From contig JABGXU010000008.1 in NCBI GenBank assembly GCA_018675635.1, positions 140,107-195,587 on the forward strand: a stretch of 55,481 bases of DNA, in the 5' to 3' direction. Below, one piece after another: positions 16,488 to 27,491 of the stretch; the first letter of the stretch is position 1, and each line of letters starts with the position of its first letter. Made by a program: the position numbers and the translations under genes. A model generated the notes under the pieces. The model worked only from the letters and a program-made list of their open reading frames with translations. It was not told where the DNA came from and did no database searches. The stretch comes from Gammaproteobacteria bacterium (GTDB taxonomy: Bacteria; Pseudomonadota; Gammaproteobacteria; Poriferisulfidales; GCA-002705445).

Positions 16488-18335
16488 TTAATCCATATCT
16501 AAAAAACTTTTCAACTGTTCTGATCTACTTGGGTGTCTTAGTTTTCTTAATGCTTTTGCTTCTATTTGTCTAATTCTTTCCCTGGTCACATCAAATTGTT
16601 TGCCTACTTCCTCAAGCGTATGATCTGTATTCATATCTATTCCAAAACGCATTCTTAAAACCTTAGCTTCTCTTGGGGTTAGTGATCCTAGTATGCTTCT
16701 TGTAGCTTCACCTAAACTTTCATTAGCCGCTGATTCCATTGGGGTAAGAATATTTCCGTCTTCAATAAAATCTCCTAAATGTGAATCTTCATCGTCCCCA
16801 ATTGGTGTTTCCATAGAAATGGGCTCTTTTGCAATTTTAAGAACTTTGCGAATTTTATCTTCTGGCATTGCCATTTTTATTGAAAGCTCTTCTGGCGTTG
16901 GTTCTTTACCATTTTCTTGTGTCATTTGTCTAGAAATTCTATTAAGTTTATTAATAGTTTCTATCATATGCACAGGTATTCTAATTGTTCTAGCTTGGTC
17001 AGCAATTGAGCGAGTGATAGCTTGTCTTATCCACCATGTTGCATATGTAGAAAATTTATAACCACGTCTGTATTCAAATTTATCTACTGCTTTCATTAAT
17101 CCAATATTGCCCTCTTGAATTAAATCTAAAAATTGTAAACCTCTATTAGTATATTTTTTAGCGATTGAGATTACTAATCTTAGATTAGCTTCAATCATTT
17201 CTTTTTTAGCACGCTTAGATTTTGCTTCACCAATAGACATTTTTCTATTAATTTCTTTGATTTCGGAAACTGACAAATTAGATTGCTCTTCTATTCTTGC
17301 TAGTTTTTTTTGAAATTTTTGAATTTCTACTTTATTTTTCTTAAGTTTTTCTGCGTATTTTGGTTTTCCTTTTAATCTATTTTGAACCCAGGACAAGTTA
17401 GAGCTATTATCAGTAAAAGTTTTGATGAATTCTCTTCTAGGCATTCCAGCATTTGTTACTAGTTTTGCAATATTTTTTTCATATTCCCTGATTTTTGAAA
17501 CAATTAATTTTAAGTCCTGTTTAAATTCACCAATTAATAGCGGAACTAGTCTGAACCTCATAAAATAATCAGCAGTTTTCTCTCTAGCTTTTTGAAGTTT
17601 CTTTTGGTCCTTTTTAACTGCTGGCTGATTGGCTTTTTTAAATAACTTAATTATATTATTAAAATGTAATTTAGCTTCTTCAGGGTCAGGCCCTGTATCA
17701 ATTTCTTCTTCTTCTTCTTCTTCTTCTTCTTCATCATCATTAGTTGGATCCTTAACTGTGTGAGTAGCAATTACTTCATTATCTGCTTCAGGGTCAAGAA
17801 ATCCATTTAATAAATCACTTAATTTTAGTCTTTCAGTATCTTCTTCTTCTTCTTCTTCTATTGGCTGATCTATTATTAGCGCATAATATGTTAAAAGTTT
17901 TTCAATAGTATTAGGGTAAAAAGCCAAAGCATGTGTTACTTGATTTATTCCTTCTTCTATTCGCTTAGCAATACTAATTTCACCTTCTCGAGTTAAAAGA
18001 TTTACTGTTCCCATTTCACGCATATACATCCTGACAGGATCAGTTGTTCTTCCAAATTCTTGGTCTACGGTAACCAAAGCTTGAGCTGCTTCTTCTGCAG
18101 CATCGTCGTCAGTAGAGTCATTTTCATTTATAACTAAAGAGTCTTCATCCGGTGCTTGTTCTTGAACCACTATTCCCATTTCAGTTATCATGTTAATAAT
18201 GTCTTCTATTTGATCTGAGTCAACAATCCCTGCTGGTAAATGATCATTAACTTCTCCATAGGTAAGGTAGCCTTGCTCTTTTCCTTTCGAGATAAGTTCT
18301 TTAATTTTCGTTTGTTGATCTTGGTTTATGGTCAT
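16488..18335 (-). CDS. rpoD: RNA polymerase primary sigma factor (sigma-70)
   Basis: Housekeeping sigma factor of 615 residues (E. coli 613). Region 1.1 is at the N-terminus ([17 protein letters not shown]), region 1.2 at [20 protein letters not shown], region 2 at [20 protein letters not shown] through [13 protein letters not shown], region 3 at [16 protein letters not shown], and region 4 at [20 protein letters not shown]. The non-conserved region carries acidic runs, including ten consecutive Glu encoded by a pure (TTC)10 tract on the plus strand at 17703-17732. It lies 63 bp downstream of dnaG, the usual gammaproteobacterial order. Confidence 0.98.
   Translation of the reverse strand: MTINQDQQTKIKELISKGKEQGYLTYGEVNDHLPAGIVDSDQIEDIINMITEMGIVVQEQAPDEDSLVINENDSTDDDAAEEAAQALVTVDQEFGRTTDPVRMYMREMGTVNLLTREGEISIAKRIEEGINQVTHALAFYPNTIEKLLTYYALIIDQPIEEEEEEDTERLKLSDLLNGFLDPEADNEVIATHTVKDPTNDDEEEEEEEEEEIDTGPDPEEAKLHFNNIIKLFKKANQPAVKKDQKKLQKAREKTADYFMRFRLVPLLIGEFKQDLKLIVSKIREYEKNIAKLVTNAGMPRREFIKTFTDNSSNLSWVQNRLKGKPKYAEKLKKNKVEIQKFQKKLARIEEQSNLSVSEIKEINRKMSIGEAKSKRAKKEMIEANLRLVISIAKKYTNRGLQFLDLIQEGNIGLMKAVDKFEYRRGYKFSTYATWWIRQAITRSIADQARTIRIPVHMIETINKLNRISRQMTQENGKEPTPEELSIKMAMPEDKIRKVLKIAKEPISMETPIGDDEDSHLGDFIEDGNILTPMESAANESLGEATRSILGSLTPREAKVLRMRFGIDMNTDHTLEEVGKQFDVTRERIRQIEAKALRKLRHPSRSEQLKSFLDMD
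17703..17732 (+). repeat. (TTC)10 trinucleotide tract inside rpoD
   Basis: Ten uninterrupted TTC units (GAA on the coding strand) give a run of ten Glu in the acidic spacer of sigma-70. A shorter tract of the same kind occurs near 17841-17858. In-frame slippage would change only the Glu count. Confidence 0.95.
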
Positions 18336-18398
18336 TTATATAAATTTAGATTTAAAAGTGCATGATAGTTGGGAGAGCGATTATACCACATAAATTAG

Positions 18399-20150
18399 TT
18401 ATTTTTTTAATAATTTATCAATTTTTGTTATTTCTTTTAGGATAGTAGAATCTGGGTTTTCTAAATTATTGTAGTCGTTCATAAGCATTTTTCTTTTATC
18501 TTTTAGAGTATTTTTTAAAATAATATTGATGTAACCATTAAATTCATCGGACACATTATTAATAAATTCCTCGGGCACATTATTTAAGCCAAGATTTAAG
18601 TCAGGTAATTTATTAGCACTAATTTTTTTTAGATGATCGTAATTATCAGTGCCCTCAAAAAACTCAATAATTCTTCCCATACTAATATTTTTATTATTGT
18701 TTATTATTTCAATAATTTCTTTTAATAAATTAATCCCCGGGTAATTTTTAATAAATTCAAGATTGATAGCATCCATATTTATATTAATATCAGGATAATT
18801 TATTAATATTAAAATAGCTGAACGCATTGGGTTAGATTTAATTTTCTTTGGCTTCGAGAGAATAGTTTCATTTGTTACATTAAATGAGATATTTTTTACT
18901 CCTATTTTTTCTCTTAAGCTTGATTTTAGAATTTCTTTTAAGATTTTTGCATTTAATTTATTTAATAAGGAGTCAGCTTTTTTTATAAATTGAGTTTTAC
19001 CTGCTGCAGTTTTTAAATCAACTTCTTTAGAAAACTTTTTAAAAATAAATTCTTCAATGCTGATTTTTTTATTTATATTTTTCTCCCAAAGATTTATGCC
19101 GCCTTTTTCAATTATGTCATCTGGATCATTGTTTTCTGATAAAAATACAAAACTAATTATATTGCCATCATTAATAACTGCCATAATATTTTCTACGCCT
19201 TGCCATGCAGCTTTTTCTCCAGCTTTATCTCCATCGAAACAACATATAATTTCTTTCGTATATTTAAAGCATTGTAGTAAATTTTCTTGGGTTACAGCCG
19301 TTCCTAATGTAGCCACAACATTTTTTATTCCTGCTTGATACAGCGCAATTACATCCATGTATCCTTCAACTATATATAAAATGTCTTTTGCTTCTTTACT
19401 TTTTTTTGCTAAGTGTAAATTATACAAAACTCTTTTCTTGCTAAACAAAATAGTTTCTGGGGAATTCATATATTTTGGTAGTGGCTTTTCTACATTGTCA
19501 TGTAATATTCTTCCACCAAATGCAATAATATTTCCTGAGGCGTCATGTATTGGAAACATTATTCTATCTCTAAATTTATCATAAGAATTTCCATCTTTTT
19601 TTGCTATAAGCCCAGCATTAAGTAAATCAGATTCTGAATAAGAATTAATTAATATATTTTTAAGATTTTGGAAATTATTTTCTGCATAACCAATATTAAA
19701 TAGTTTAGCTGTAGTTCCTAGAATGTTTCTTTTTTTTAAATAAGATATAGCGAGTTTTGAATTTTTCAACTGCTCTTCAAAATTTTTACAAGCATCACTA
19801 AGAGAATTATGAATAATTTTTCTTGCTTCATATTTTTTATTTGATTCTTTATCTCTCGGAATATCCATACCCATACTATTTGCAATTGTTTCGATAGCTT
19901 CTGGGTATGTTTTATTAGCATGCTCCATTACAAATCCTATTGCATTACCATGAGCACCGCATCCGAAACAATGAAAGAATTGTTTATTTTCGCTAACACT
20001 AAATGATGAAGTTTTTTCGTTATGAAAAGGGCAACGAGCCCAATAATCATTGCCTTTTTTTTCTAGTTTTATATAACTATTAATTATATCGGTAATATTG
20101 GCTTTTTCTAATAAGCTATCAATAAATTCTTTTGGAATTCTCTGTGCCAT
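18399..20150 (-). CDS. dnaG: DNA primase
   Basis: Synthesises RNA primers at the replication fork. The zinc-binding domain has Cys40, His43, Cys61 and Cys64 (ARCPFHNEKT, then HCFGCGAHGN). The TOPRIM core shows YIVEGYMDVIALYQAGI, VATLGTAV and CCFDGDKAGEKAAW. The C-terminal helicase-binding region is more divergent and Asn/Lys-rich. Length is 583 residues (E. coli 581). It starts 1 bp after the gltB stop, so it is probably co-transcribed with gltB and not with rpsU as in E. coli. Confidence 0.97.
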   Translation of the reverse strand: MAQRIPKEFIDSLLEKANITDIINSYIKLEKKGNDYWARCPFHNEKTSSFSVSENKQFFHCFGCGAHGNAIGFVMEHANKTYPEAIETIANSMGMDIPRDKESNKKYEARKIIHNSLSDACKNFEEQLKNSKLAISYLKKRNILGTTAKLFNIGYAENNFQNLKNILINSYSESDLLNAGLIAKKDGNSYDKFRDRIMFPIHDASGNIIAFGGRILHDNVEKPLPKYMNSPETILFSKKRVLYNLHLAKKSKEAKDILYIVEGYMDVIALYQAGIKNVVATLGTAVTQENLLQCFKYTKEIICCFDGDKAGEKAAWQGVENIMAVINDGNIISFVFLSENNDPDDIIEKGGINLWEKNINKKISIEEFIFKKFSKEVDLKTAAGKTQFIKKADSLLNKLNAKILKEILKSSLREKIGVKNISFNVTNETILSKPKKIKSNPMRSAILILINYPDININMDAINLEFIKNYPGINLLKEIIEIINNNKNISMGRIIEFFEGTDNYDHLKKISANKLPDLNLGLNNVPEEFINNVSDEFNGYINIILKNTLKDKRKMLMNDYNNLENPDSTILKEITKIDKLLKK

Positions 20151-20151
20151 T

Positions 20152-23100
20152 TTAAGCAGCTACGCTATCTTTATTAAATAATTCTTCAATTTTAATAGCT
20201 TTAGGTTTAACAATTAAAAATTTTTCAATATATGTTTCAAAATTATTTAATATATGTTTCCCCCACAAACTATTTGTTTTGTGACAAAAATCTATGATTG
20301 AGTTCTTTAAAAATGTTTCTTGGTACGGATATTTATTTTTATTAATTTTTAAAATCTCTATTAGTTCTGGATTATATTTGTTTTTAAATGTTTCATCTTC
20401 GTTTAAAACAATTGCAAAACCGCCAGACATACCTGCTCCAAAGTTTATTCCTGTTTTGCCGAGAATGATTACAGCTCCATTTGTCATATACTCACAACCA
20501 TGGTCCCCAACACCCTCAACTATTGCTGTTGCTCCAGAGTTTCTAACAGCAAATCTTTCCCCAGCAATTCCGGCAGCATATAATTTTCCACCAGTTGCTC
20601 CATACATGCATGTGTTGCCTATAATTACTGTCTCATTACTCTTATAATTTACATTTTTAGGAGGGTAAATTATTATTTCGCCTGAAGCCATTCCTTTCCC
20701 GACATAATCATTCGCATCCCCTTCTAAAGTTAAATTTAAACCACCTGCATTCCATACACCAAAGCTTTGTCCAGCAGTGCCTTTAAAGTAAATATTAATC
20801 GGGTGTTTCACCATGCCATAGTTGCCATGATGCGATGCAATAAATCCTGAAATACTTGCGCCTATAGATCTATCTGTATTTTTAATATTATAATTAAAGT
20901 TACCACCTAGTTTTTTAATAATTTTTTCTTTTACATCTAAATTAATTTTTTTAGCTAAATTTGCTTTATCCCACGGATCATTGTTTTTAACTTCACACAT
21001 GTGTGAAATATTGTTGTCAACATTTGCATCAGATATTATTGGGTCAATCTTTAAGTTTTTAAGTTTTCCTTTCTCAACTTTTTTAATTTTAAGCAAATTA
21101 GTTTGCCCTATTACATCTGACAACTTTTTGTATCCTAAATTTGCTAATAACTGTCTAGTTTCTTGAGCAACAAATTTAAAATAATTCATGACCATCTCAT
21201 CTTTACCAATAAAATGATATTTTCTTAAAACTTTATTTTGAGTAGCAACTCCTGTTGCGCAATTGTTAAGATGGCAAATCCTTAGATATTTACAGCCCAT
21301 AGCAATCATTGGAGCTGTTCCAAAACCAAAACTTTCTGCTCCAAGCATAGCTGCCTTTAGAACATCTACTCCTGTTTTTAAACCCCCGTCAGCCTGAAGC
21401 CTGACTCTGTTTCTTAGTCTGCTTGCTCTTAGAGTTTGGTGGGTTTCAGATAACCCCATTTCCCATGGGCCGCCTGCATATTTAATACTCGAAAGTGGGC
21501 TTGCGCCAGTTCCACCGTCATATCCAGAGATTGTGATTAAATCAGCATATGCTTTAGTAACTCCAGCAGCAATTGTTCCTATGCCAGCTTCTGCTACTAA
21601 TTTAACAGATACTAATGCATTTGGATTTACTTGTTTAAGATCAAAAATAAGTTGAGCTAAATCTTCTATAGAATAAATATCATGGTGCGGGGGTGGAGAT
21701 ATTAATGTAATTCCAGGGTTCGAATATCTTAAAGTAGCGATAAGTTCATCAACTTTGTCACCTGGAAGCTGCCCACCTTCTCCTGGTTTTGCCCCTTGGG
21801 CAATTTTGATTTGTATAACCTCAGCATTAACCAAATAGTGAGGAGTTACTCCAAATCTTCCTGAGGCAACTTGTTTTATTTTTGAATTTTTATCAGTGTT
21901 AAATCTTTTTTGATCTTCACCTCCCTCACCTGAATTTGATCTTCCTCCCATTTTATTCATAGCTTGCGCTAAAGTTTCATGAGCATCTGGAGATAAAGCT
22001 CCTAAAGACATTCCTGCAGAGTCAAACCTTAGAAGAATTTTTTCTATAGATTCAACCTGTTCAATAGAAATAGGTTTTTTATTACTTTTAAAATCAAGCA
22101 TATCCCTAATAACCATTTTCTCTCTGGAATTAACTATTTTGCTATATTTTTCATAATCTTTATATTCCCCACTTTTTACAGCATCTTGTAATGCTTTAAC
22201 AACATCAGGATTATAAGCATGAAATTCTTCACCATGAACGTACTTTAACAAACCACCTTGTTTAATACTTTTTCTTTGACTCCAAGTATTTTTAGCTAAT
22301 TGAGACTGATCACTATGAAGATCATCAAAAGTTGTTCCAGATATTCGATTAATAGTATCGCAGAAACATAAGTTTATAACTTCTTGATTAAGGCCAACAC
22401 ATTCAAATAATTGAGACCCTCGATAACTTGCTATTGTAGAAATGCCCATTTTAGATAAAATCTTATACAAACCCTTATTAATTCCATTGCGATAATTTTT
22501 TGTAGCTATATAAAATTCTGAATTATCATCAGATTTTTCTGTCAACATATTATTAATTAATTGATGCGCTAAGTATGGATATATAGCTGTAGCTCCAAAT
22601 CCAATTAAGGCAGCAAAATGATGCGAATCCCTAGCTGTCGCTGTTTCTACAATAATATTTATTTTAGTTCTTAAACCATTTTTAATTAAAGCGTGATGCA
22701 CTGCTCCTGTTGCTAGCAGAGCATGGATTGGTAACTTTCCTTTTTTAATTTTTTTATCACTTAATATAATAAAAACTTTATTTTTTTTAGCTGCCTGAAT
22801 AGCTTCTTCAGTTAAGTTAACGATAGCGTCTTTAAGTTTGATATTACTATCGTAATTCAGGTCCAAAATTTTATAAGTAAATTTTTTATTTTTTAATTCT
22901 TGGAGTTGTTTAAATTTTCTATAAGATAAAATTGGAGATTCTACTGTAAGTCTATATGCATGTTTAGAACCTTCTTCAAAAACGTTTAAGTCCGGGCCAA
23001 GGTAAGTTTCTAATGACATTACATTACTTTCTCTTATTGAGTCTATAGGGGGATTAGTTACTTGTGCAAATTGCTGTCTAAAATAATCATATAAAGATCT

Positions 23101-24624
23101 TATTTGTTTTGAAAGTACTGGGAATGGTGTATCGTCGCCCATAGAGCCAATCGCTTCTTGACTCATTTTTGAAAGAGGTTTTAAGATTTGATCTTTTTCT
23201 TCATATGTAATATTAAACATTTTTTCATATTGCTTAACCTTTGAGTCTTCAAAAATTTCTAATTTAGGAAATTTATCTGGAATAATTTTTCTCATGAATT
23301 CTGCGCCAACATCCATCCATTCCTTATAAGGACATCTTTTCTTCAACATATTATCTATATCATTTGAGTACAGAACTTTACCTTCAATTGTATCTACAGC
23401 AATAATTTGCCCAGGGCCTAACTTCCCTTTTTCTATAACATCTTGCTCATCATAATCATAAACTCCAATTTCTGAAGCCAGCGTTATATGCCGATCATTT
23501 GTAATTATGTATCTTGCTGGCCTTAGACCATTTCGATCAGTAACACACGCAGCATATCTACCATCAGTTAATACTATTCCAGCAGGGCCATCCCAAGATT
23601 CCATATGTTTTGCATTATATTCATAAAATGCTCTTAAATCAGGATCGTTTGATGTAGTGCTTTGCCATGCTGGGGGAATAAGAAGTTTAATTGCTTTAAA
23701 TAAATTAATGCCGCCAAGTGATAGAATTTCTAGCATATTATCAAGACTTTTAGAATCAGAGCCATCCATAGATACTAGTGGTTTTAATTTATCCAATTCT
23801 GGTATTTTTGAAGTTTTAAATATGCTTGATCTAGCTTGAGACCAATTTCTATTTGCTCTTATGGTGTTAATTTCACCATTATGCGCAAGTAATCTAAATG
23901 GTTGAGCTAAACTCCATTGAGGCTCAGTATTTGTAGAAAATCTTTGATGAAAAATACATAAAGATGTTTCAAGTTTCTTATTTGATAAGTCTAAATAGAA
24001 TTTTGAAAGATGTTTTGGCATAACCATGCCTTTATATAAAATTACTTTTGATGATAGACTTGATATGTAGAATATTTCGTCATCAGTTTTATTAATTAAA
24101 ATTTCTATTTTTTTCCTAATAACTAGTAATTTAGATTCAATATTATCGTCAGCTATTTTATCGGAAGGATTTATAAATGCTTGTATTATGTAAGGTAAAG
24201 TTTTAAGAGCATCTTCGCCACAAATTTTTTCATTTGTAGGCACATCTCTCCATCCTGCTAAAACAAAGTCATGTTCGTGTAATACTTTTTCAATTATATT
24301 AATTGAAGCTTTTCTTTTTTTACTGTCACTACTTAAAAAAAACATTCCAATAGCAAAATTCTTTGCAATATTAAATTTTAGTTCATTTGCTATTGATCTA
24401 AAAAAGAATTCAGGAATTTTAAGTAATATGCCACATCCATCACCAGTTGTTCCATCTGCTCCAATAGCGCCTCTATGCGCTAATCTTTCTAAAGCAGTAA
24501 TTGCTGTTTTAATAAGCCAGTGACTAGGTTTATTATCAATATTTGCTATTAAGCCAAAACCACAACTATCTTTTTCAAAGCTTTTATCATACAAACCAGT
24601 TATTTTTTTATCTTTTTCTTTCAT
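20152..24624 (-). CDS. gltB: Glutamate synthase, large (alpha) subunit
   Basis: NADPH-GOGAT large subunit: takes ammonia from glutamine and makes glutamate from 2-oxoglutarate. Order of domains in 1490 residues: class II amidotransferase with Cys21 as the mature N-terminal nucleophile (KDSCGFG, so 20 residues should be removed), central domain, FMN domain (RSNSGEGGED, GAKPGEGGQLPG, SGYDGGTGASPLSS), the 3Fe-4S cysteines in CKYLRICHLNNCATGV, and the C-terminal GXGXG beta-helix (GMASGEIIIYPP, GERFAVRNSGATAIVEG). The small subunit gltD is 6.4 kb away at 31015, not adjacent as is usual. Confidence 0.98.
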   Translation of the reverse strand: MKEKDKKITGLYDKSFEKDSCGFGLIANIDNKPSHWLIKTAITALERLAHRGAIGADGTTGDGCGILLKIPEFFFRSIANELKFNIAKNFAIGMFFLSSDSKKRKASINIIEKVLHEHDFVLAGWRDVPTNEKICGEDALKTLPYIIQAFINPSDKIADDNIESKLLVIRKKIEILINKTDDEIFYISSLSSKVILYKGMVMPKHLSKFYLDLSNKKLETSLCIFHQRFSTNTEPQWSLAQPFRLLAHNGEINTIRANRNWSQARSSIFKTSKIPELDKLKPLVSMDGSDSKSLDNMLEILSLGGINLFKAIKLLIPPAWQSTTSNDPDLRAFYEYNAKHMESWDGPAGIVLTDGRYAACVTDRNGLRPARYIITNDRHITLASEIGVYDYDEQDVIEKGKLGPGQIIAVDTIEGKVLYSNDIDNMLKKRCPYKEWMDVGAEFMRKIIPDKFPKLEIFEDSKVKQYEKMFNITYEEKDQILKPLSKMSQEAIGSMGDDTPFPVLSKQIRSLYDYFRQQFAQVTNPPIDSIRESNVMSLETYLGPDLNVFEEGSKHAYRLTVESPILSYRKFKQLQELKNKKFTYKILDLNYDSNIKLKDAIVNLTEEAIQAAKKNKVFIILSDKKIKKGKLPIHALLATGAVHHALIKNGLRTKINIIVETATARDSHHFAALIGFGATAIYPYLAHQLINNMLTEKSDDNSEFYIATKNYRNGINKGLYKILSKMGISTIASYRGSQLFECVGLNQEVINLCFCDTINRISGTTFDDLHSDQSQLAKNTWSQRKSIKQGGLLKYVHGEEFHAYNPDVVKALQDAVKSGEYKDYEKYSKIVNSREKMVIRDMLDFKSNKKPISIEQVESIEKILLRFDSAGMSLGALSPDAHETLAQAMNKMGGRSNSGEGGEDQKRFNTDKNSKIKQVASGRFGVTPHYLVNAEVIQIKIAQGAKPGEGGQLPGDKVDELIATLRYSNPGITLISPPPHHDIYSIEDLAQLIFDLKQVNPNALVSVKLVAEAGIGTIAAGVTKAYADLITISGYDGGTGASPLSSIKYAGGPWEMGLSETHQTLRASRLRNRVRLQADGGLKTGVDVLKAAMLGAESFGFGTAPMIAMGCKYLRICHLNNCATGVATQNKVLRKYHFIGKDEMVMNYFKFVAQETRQLLANLGYKKLSDVIGQTNLLKIKKVEKGKLKNLKIDPIISDANVDNNISHMCEVKNNDPWDKANLAKKINLDVKEKIIKKLGGNFNYNIKNTDRSIGASISGFIASHHGNYGMVKHPINIYFKGTAGQSFGVWNAGGLNLTLEGDANDYVGKGMASGEIIIYPPKNVNYKSNETVIIGNTCMYGATGGKLYAAGIAGERFAVRNSGATAIVEGVGDHGCEYMTNGAVIILGKTGINFGAGMSGGFAIVLNEDETFKNKYNPELIEILKINKNKYPYQETFLKNSIIDFCHKTNSLWGKHILNNFETYIEKFLIVKPKAIKIEELFNKDSVAA

Positions 24625-24707
24625 ATTAATTCATTAACATTATATTATTAAGTATAGAACTAGGAGGCTTATCGTTCAATAGATATTAAAAGATAAAGCG
24701 CTGAATA

Positions 24708-25850
24708 TTACTTATATAGCTTTATATGTTCTTGAAGAGCAAAGCGATCAGTCATACCAGCAATATAATCACAAATTACCCTTTCTTTATCATTTTTGTT
24801 AATTTTTTTTAGATTGTATTGATAATAGTCCTTAGGTAGTAGTTTTATATCAGCTATATATGCAGAAAATAAATCTTTAATAATATAATTTGCTTGACTC
24901 GTCATTTCAAGAACATCCGGATGTTTATATAAATTTTTATGTAAAAATTTTTTTAAATTTATATTTAGATTTTTAATACCATCGGAAAAATTAATTATTA
25001 AGTCATTAGAATCCCTAACATCACTAATAGTTTTAATATTTAGATCTATAATATTTTTATTGGAATTATTTATTAAATCTGTAACTAATAAATTAATAAT
25101 TAATCTTACTGTTTCATGAACTATTTTTGATCCATATAATTTAGGGTATTTTTTTAAAGTGATTTTCATTTGGTCAAAAAATAATGGAACTTCTTCTAAT
25201 TGCTCTACTGAAATTTTCTTTGCTTTTATACCATCTTGTATATCATGATTATTATACGCTATTTCATCAGCAACATTAGTTAGTTGAGCTTCGAGTGATG
25301 ATTGTTTTTTTTCAATAAATCTACTTGCAACAACGCCAAATTTTTTTGCTCTTTCTTTACTGCACTTTTTTAAAATACCTTCTCTTGTTTCAAAACATAA
25401 ATTTAGTCCTGGGAAACTTGCATATTTATTTTCTAATTTTTCAATTATTCTTAGAGACTGAATATTGTGTTCAAAACCTCCAAATTCTTTCATACATGAA
25501 TTAAGTATATCTTGACCAGCGTGACCGAAAGGCGTATGCCCTAAATCATGAGCAAGGGCAATTGCCTCTGTTAAATCTTCGTTTAAATTCAATGCTCGCG
25601 CTGTTGCTCGCGCAATTTGCGCAACTTCTATTGTATGAGTTAATCTTGTTCGGTACATGTCACCTTCATGATTAACAAAGACTTGAGTTTTATATTCTAG
25701 TCTTCTAAATGCAGTTGAATGAATAATTCTTTCTCTATCTCTTTGATATTCACTTCTCAACATAGGTGGTTCTTCTTTATACTTTCGACCACGAGAATTT
25801 GAAGATTTTAATGCATAAGATGCTAAATTATTTTCAATATTATTAGGCAT
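24708..25850 (-). CDS. dgt: dGTP triphosphohydrolase-like HD-domain protein
   Basis: Hydrolyses dNTPs to nucleoside and triphosphate, affecting nucleotide pools. HD-domain metal residues are seen in RTRLTHTIEVAQIARA (His), LAHDLGHTPFGHAG (HD) and VADEIAYNNHDIQDG (Asp). N-terminal RSEYQRDRERIIHSTAFRRLEYKTQVF is the dGTPase-type signature. The 380-residue length places it in the shorter class typical of most bacteria and not the 505-residue E. coli Dgt. It overlaps aroB by 8 bp. Confidence 0.92.
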   Translation of the reverse strand: MPNNIENNLASYALKSSNSRGRKYKEEPPMLRSEYQRDRERIIHSTAFRRLEYKTQVFVNHEGDMYRTRLTHTIEVAQIARATARALNLNEDLTEAIALAHDLGHTPFGHAGQDILNSCMKEFGGFEHNIQSLRIIEKLENKYASFPGLNLCFETREGILKKCSKERAKKFGVVASRFIEKKQSSLEAQLTNVADEIAYNNHDIQDGIKAKKISVEQLEEVPLFFDQMKITLKKYPKLYGSKIVHETVRLIINLLVTDLINNSNKNIIDLNIKTISDVRDSNDLIINFSDGIKNLNINLKKFLHKNLYKHPDVLEMTSQANYIIKDLFSAYIADIKLLPKDYYQYNLKKINKNDKERVICDYIAGMTDRFALQEHIKLYK

Positions 25851-26910
25851 GATCTTTTAGAGCTTTTAATATTATATTTTTATTAATTTTACTTGTTATA
25901 TATGCATTGCCAATATTTTTTGGGAGAATATACAAAATTTCATTATTTTTGACTTTTTTGTCAAGCATCATAGTTTTAAATAATTTATTTATATTTATAT
26001 TTTTTGGCAATTTAGTAGGTAAATTAAATAATTTTAATAAGTTTTTAATTTGTTCATATTCAGATATTTTTAATGTTTTATTTTGTATGGCTACAGCGGA
26101 AGCTATAAGAAATCCGCAAGCAATTGCTTCACCATGTAACCATTTTCCGTAACCTAAATTATTTTCAATAGCATGACCAAATGTGTGTCCCAGATTTAGT
26201 AAAACTCTAATATTTACTTCTTTTTCATCAAGGGAAACAATATTTGCTTTAATTTCACATGATTTCTTAATTACTTTAATAATGCTATTAGGATCTTGAG
26301 ATTTTATTTTTATATGATTTTGGGCAATCCAATTAAAGAAGGCTCTGTCTTTTATAATCCCATATTTTATAACTTCTGCCATCCCAGCGTTAAATTGCCT
26401 TTTTGGTAAAGTTTTTAGAATGTTAACGTCAATAATAACTGCTTTTGGCTGATGGAAAGAACCTATCATATTTTTACCTAAAGCATGATTAATTCCTGTT
26501 TTACCACCTACAGAAGAATCAACCATAGACAACAAAGTTGTTGGTATTTGAATAAAATCAATCCCTCTTTGGTAAGTTGCAGCAGCGTAACCTGTAATAT
26601 CTCCAATTACCCCTCCGCCTAACGCAACTAAAACACTATCTCTTGAAAATTTATTTTTTAGTAAATAATTGTATATCTTTGAGACGCTTTCTTGGTTTTT
26701 GTATTTTTCACCGTCACTTAATATAATTTTATTTTTTTTAAAAATATTATTTTTAATTTTACTTAAATGAAGAGACTGGACTTTCTTATTAGTTACTAAT
26801 GCAATATTTTTACTATTAATATTTTTTAGTAAATTTTTATCAGAAATAATATTAGTGCCAATGTAAATAGGGTATGACCTTTTATCTAGCTTAACTATTA
26901 TCTTTTTCAT
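25843..26910 (-). CDS. aroB: 3-dehydroquinate synthase
   Basis: Converts DAHP to 3-dehydroquinate, using NAD and zinc. Family motifs: ALGGGVIGDITGYAAATYQRG, IPTTLLSMVDSSVGGKTGIN, MAEVIKYG and the metal histidines in LGHTFGHAIE and WLHGEAIACG. The frame extends to 26958, but the ATG at 26910 (MKKIIVKLDKRSYPI) gives the usual family N-terminus and 355 residues (E. coli 362). It then overlaps aroK by 20 bp and dgt by 8 bp, an aroK-aroB-dgt coupled group. Confidence 0.97.
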   Translation of the reverse strand: MKKIIVKLDKRSYPIYIGTNIISDKNLLKNINSKNIALVTNKKVQSLHLSKIKNNIFKKNKIILSDGEKYKNQESVSKIYNYLLKNKFSRDSVLVALGGGVIGDITGYAAATYQRGIDFIQIPTTLLSMVDSSVGGKTGINHALGKNMIGSFHQPKAVIIDVNILKTLPKRQFNAGMAEVIKYGIIKDRAFFNWIAQNHIKIKSQDPNSIIKVIKKSCEIKANIVSLDEKEVNIRVLLNLGHTFGHAIENNLGYGKWLHGEAIACGFLIASAVAIQNKTLKISEYEQIKNLLKLFNLPTKLPKNININKLFKTMMLDKKVKNNEILYILPKNIGNAYITSKINKNIILKALKDHA

Positions 26911-27427
26911 AAGTTTTATAACTTTTAATAATACTTTTTGATAATTTAACTGTATCATAATTATCAGTATTTATAGTTATATTAGAGGTACTCTCGTAAT
27001 ATTCTTTTCTTTCATCTAGCATGCTTTTAATTTGATTCTCAGCGTTATTATCAGCTATTAAAGGTCTATTTTTGTCATATTCTGTTCTATAAACTAATTC
27101 TTTGATGCTTGCTGTAAGATAAACTACAAATCCCATGCTTTTAATTATTTGTCGGTTTTCTGGCAAAAGTACTATTCCGCCACCAGTTCCAATAACGGTA
27201 TTAGTATTATTTGATATTTCTTCTAAAATTTTTGTCTCGCGTGCACGAAATCCTTCCTCACCCTCATGTTCAAATATAGTGGGAATATTTACTTCAGTTT
27301 TTTCTTCAATAAGATAATCAGTATCAATAAAAGTAAATTTTATTAATTTAGATAATTTTTTACCAATTGAGGTCTTTCCAGCACCCATTGGACCAATTAA
27401 GATTATATTGTTTCTCAGTTTAGACAA
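26891..27427 (-). CDS. aroK: Shikimate kinase
   Basis: Phosphorylates shikimate at the 3-hydroxyl. The P-loop GPMGAGKTSIGKKLS is followed by FIDTDYLIEE (Mg and shikimate Asp), FRARETKIL (Arg) and TGGGIV, with the lid Arg in DKNRPLI. Length is 178 residues (E. coli AroK 173). It is the first gene of the leftward aroK-aroB-dgt-gltB group and is divergent from mrcA, with about 65 bp between the starts. Confidence 0.96.
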   Translation of the reverse strand: MSKLRNNIILIGPMGAGKTSIGKKLSKLIKFTFIDTDYLIEEKTEVNIPTIFEHEGEEGFRARETKILEEISNNTNTVIGTGGGIVLLPENRQIIKSMGFVVYLTASIKELVYRTEYDKNRPLIADNNAENQIKSMLDERKEYYESTSNITINTDNYDTVKLSKSIIKSYKTYEKDNS

Positions 27428-27491
27428 GATAAATTTTGTTTTTATAGTATTATATAGATATTAACAAGAATTTTTATTGCCACCAACAAGT

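Noticed and set aside
26911..26958. Longer aroB start
   Set aside because: The extra residues have no counterpart in the family and would enlarge the overlap with aroK from 20 to 68 bp.
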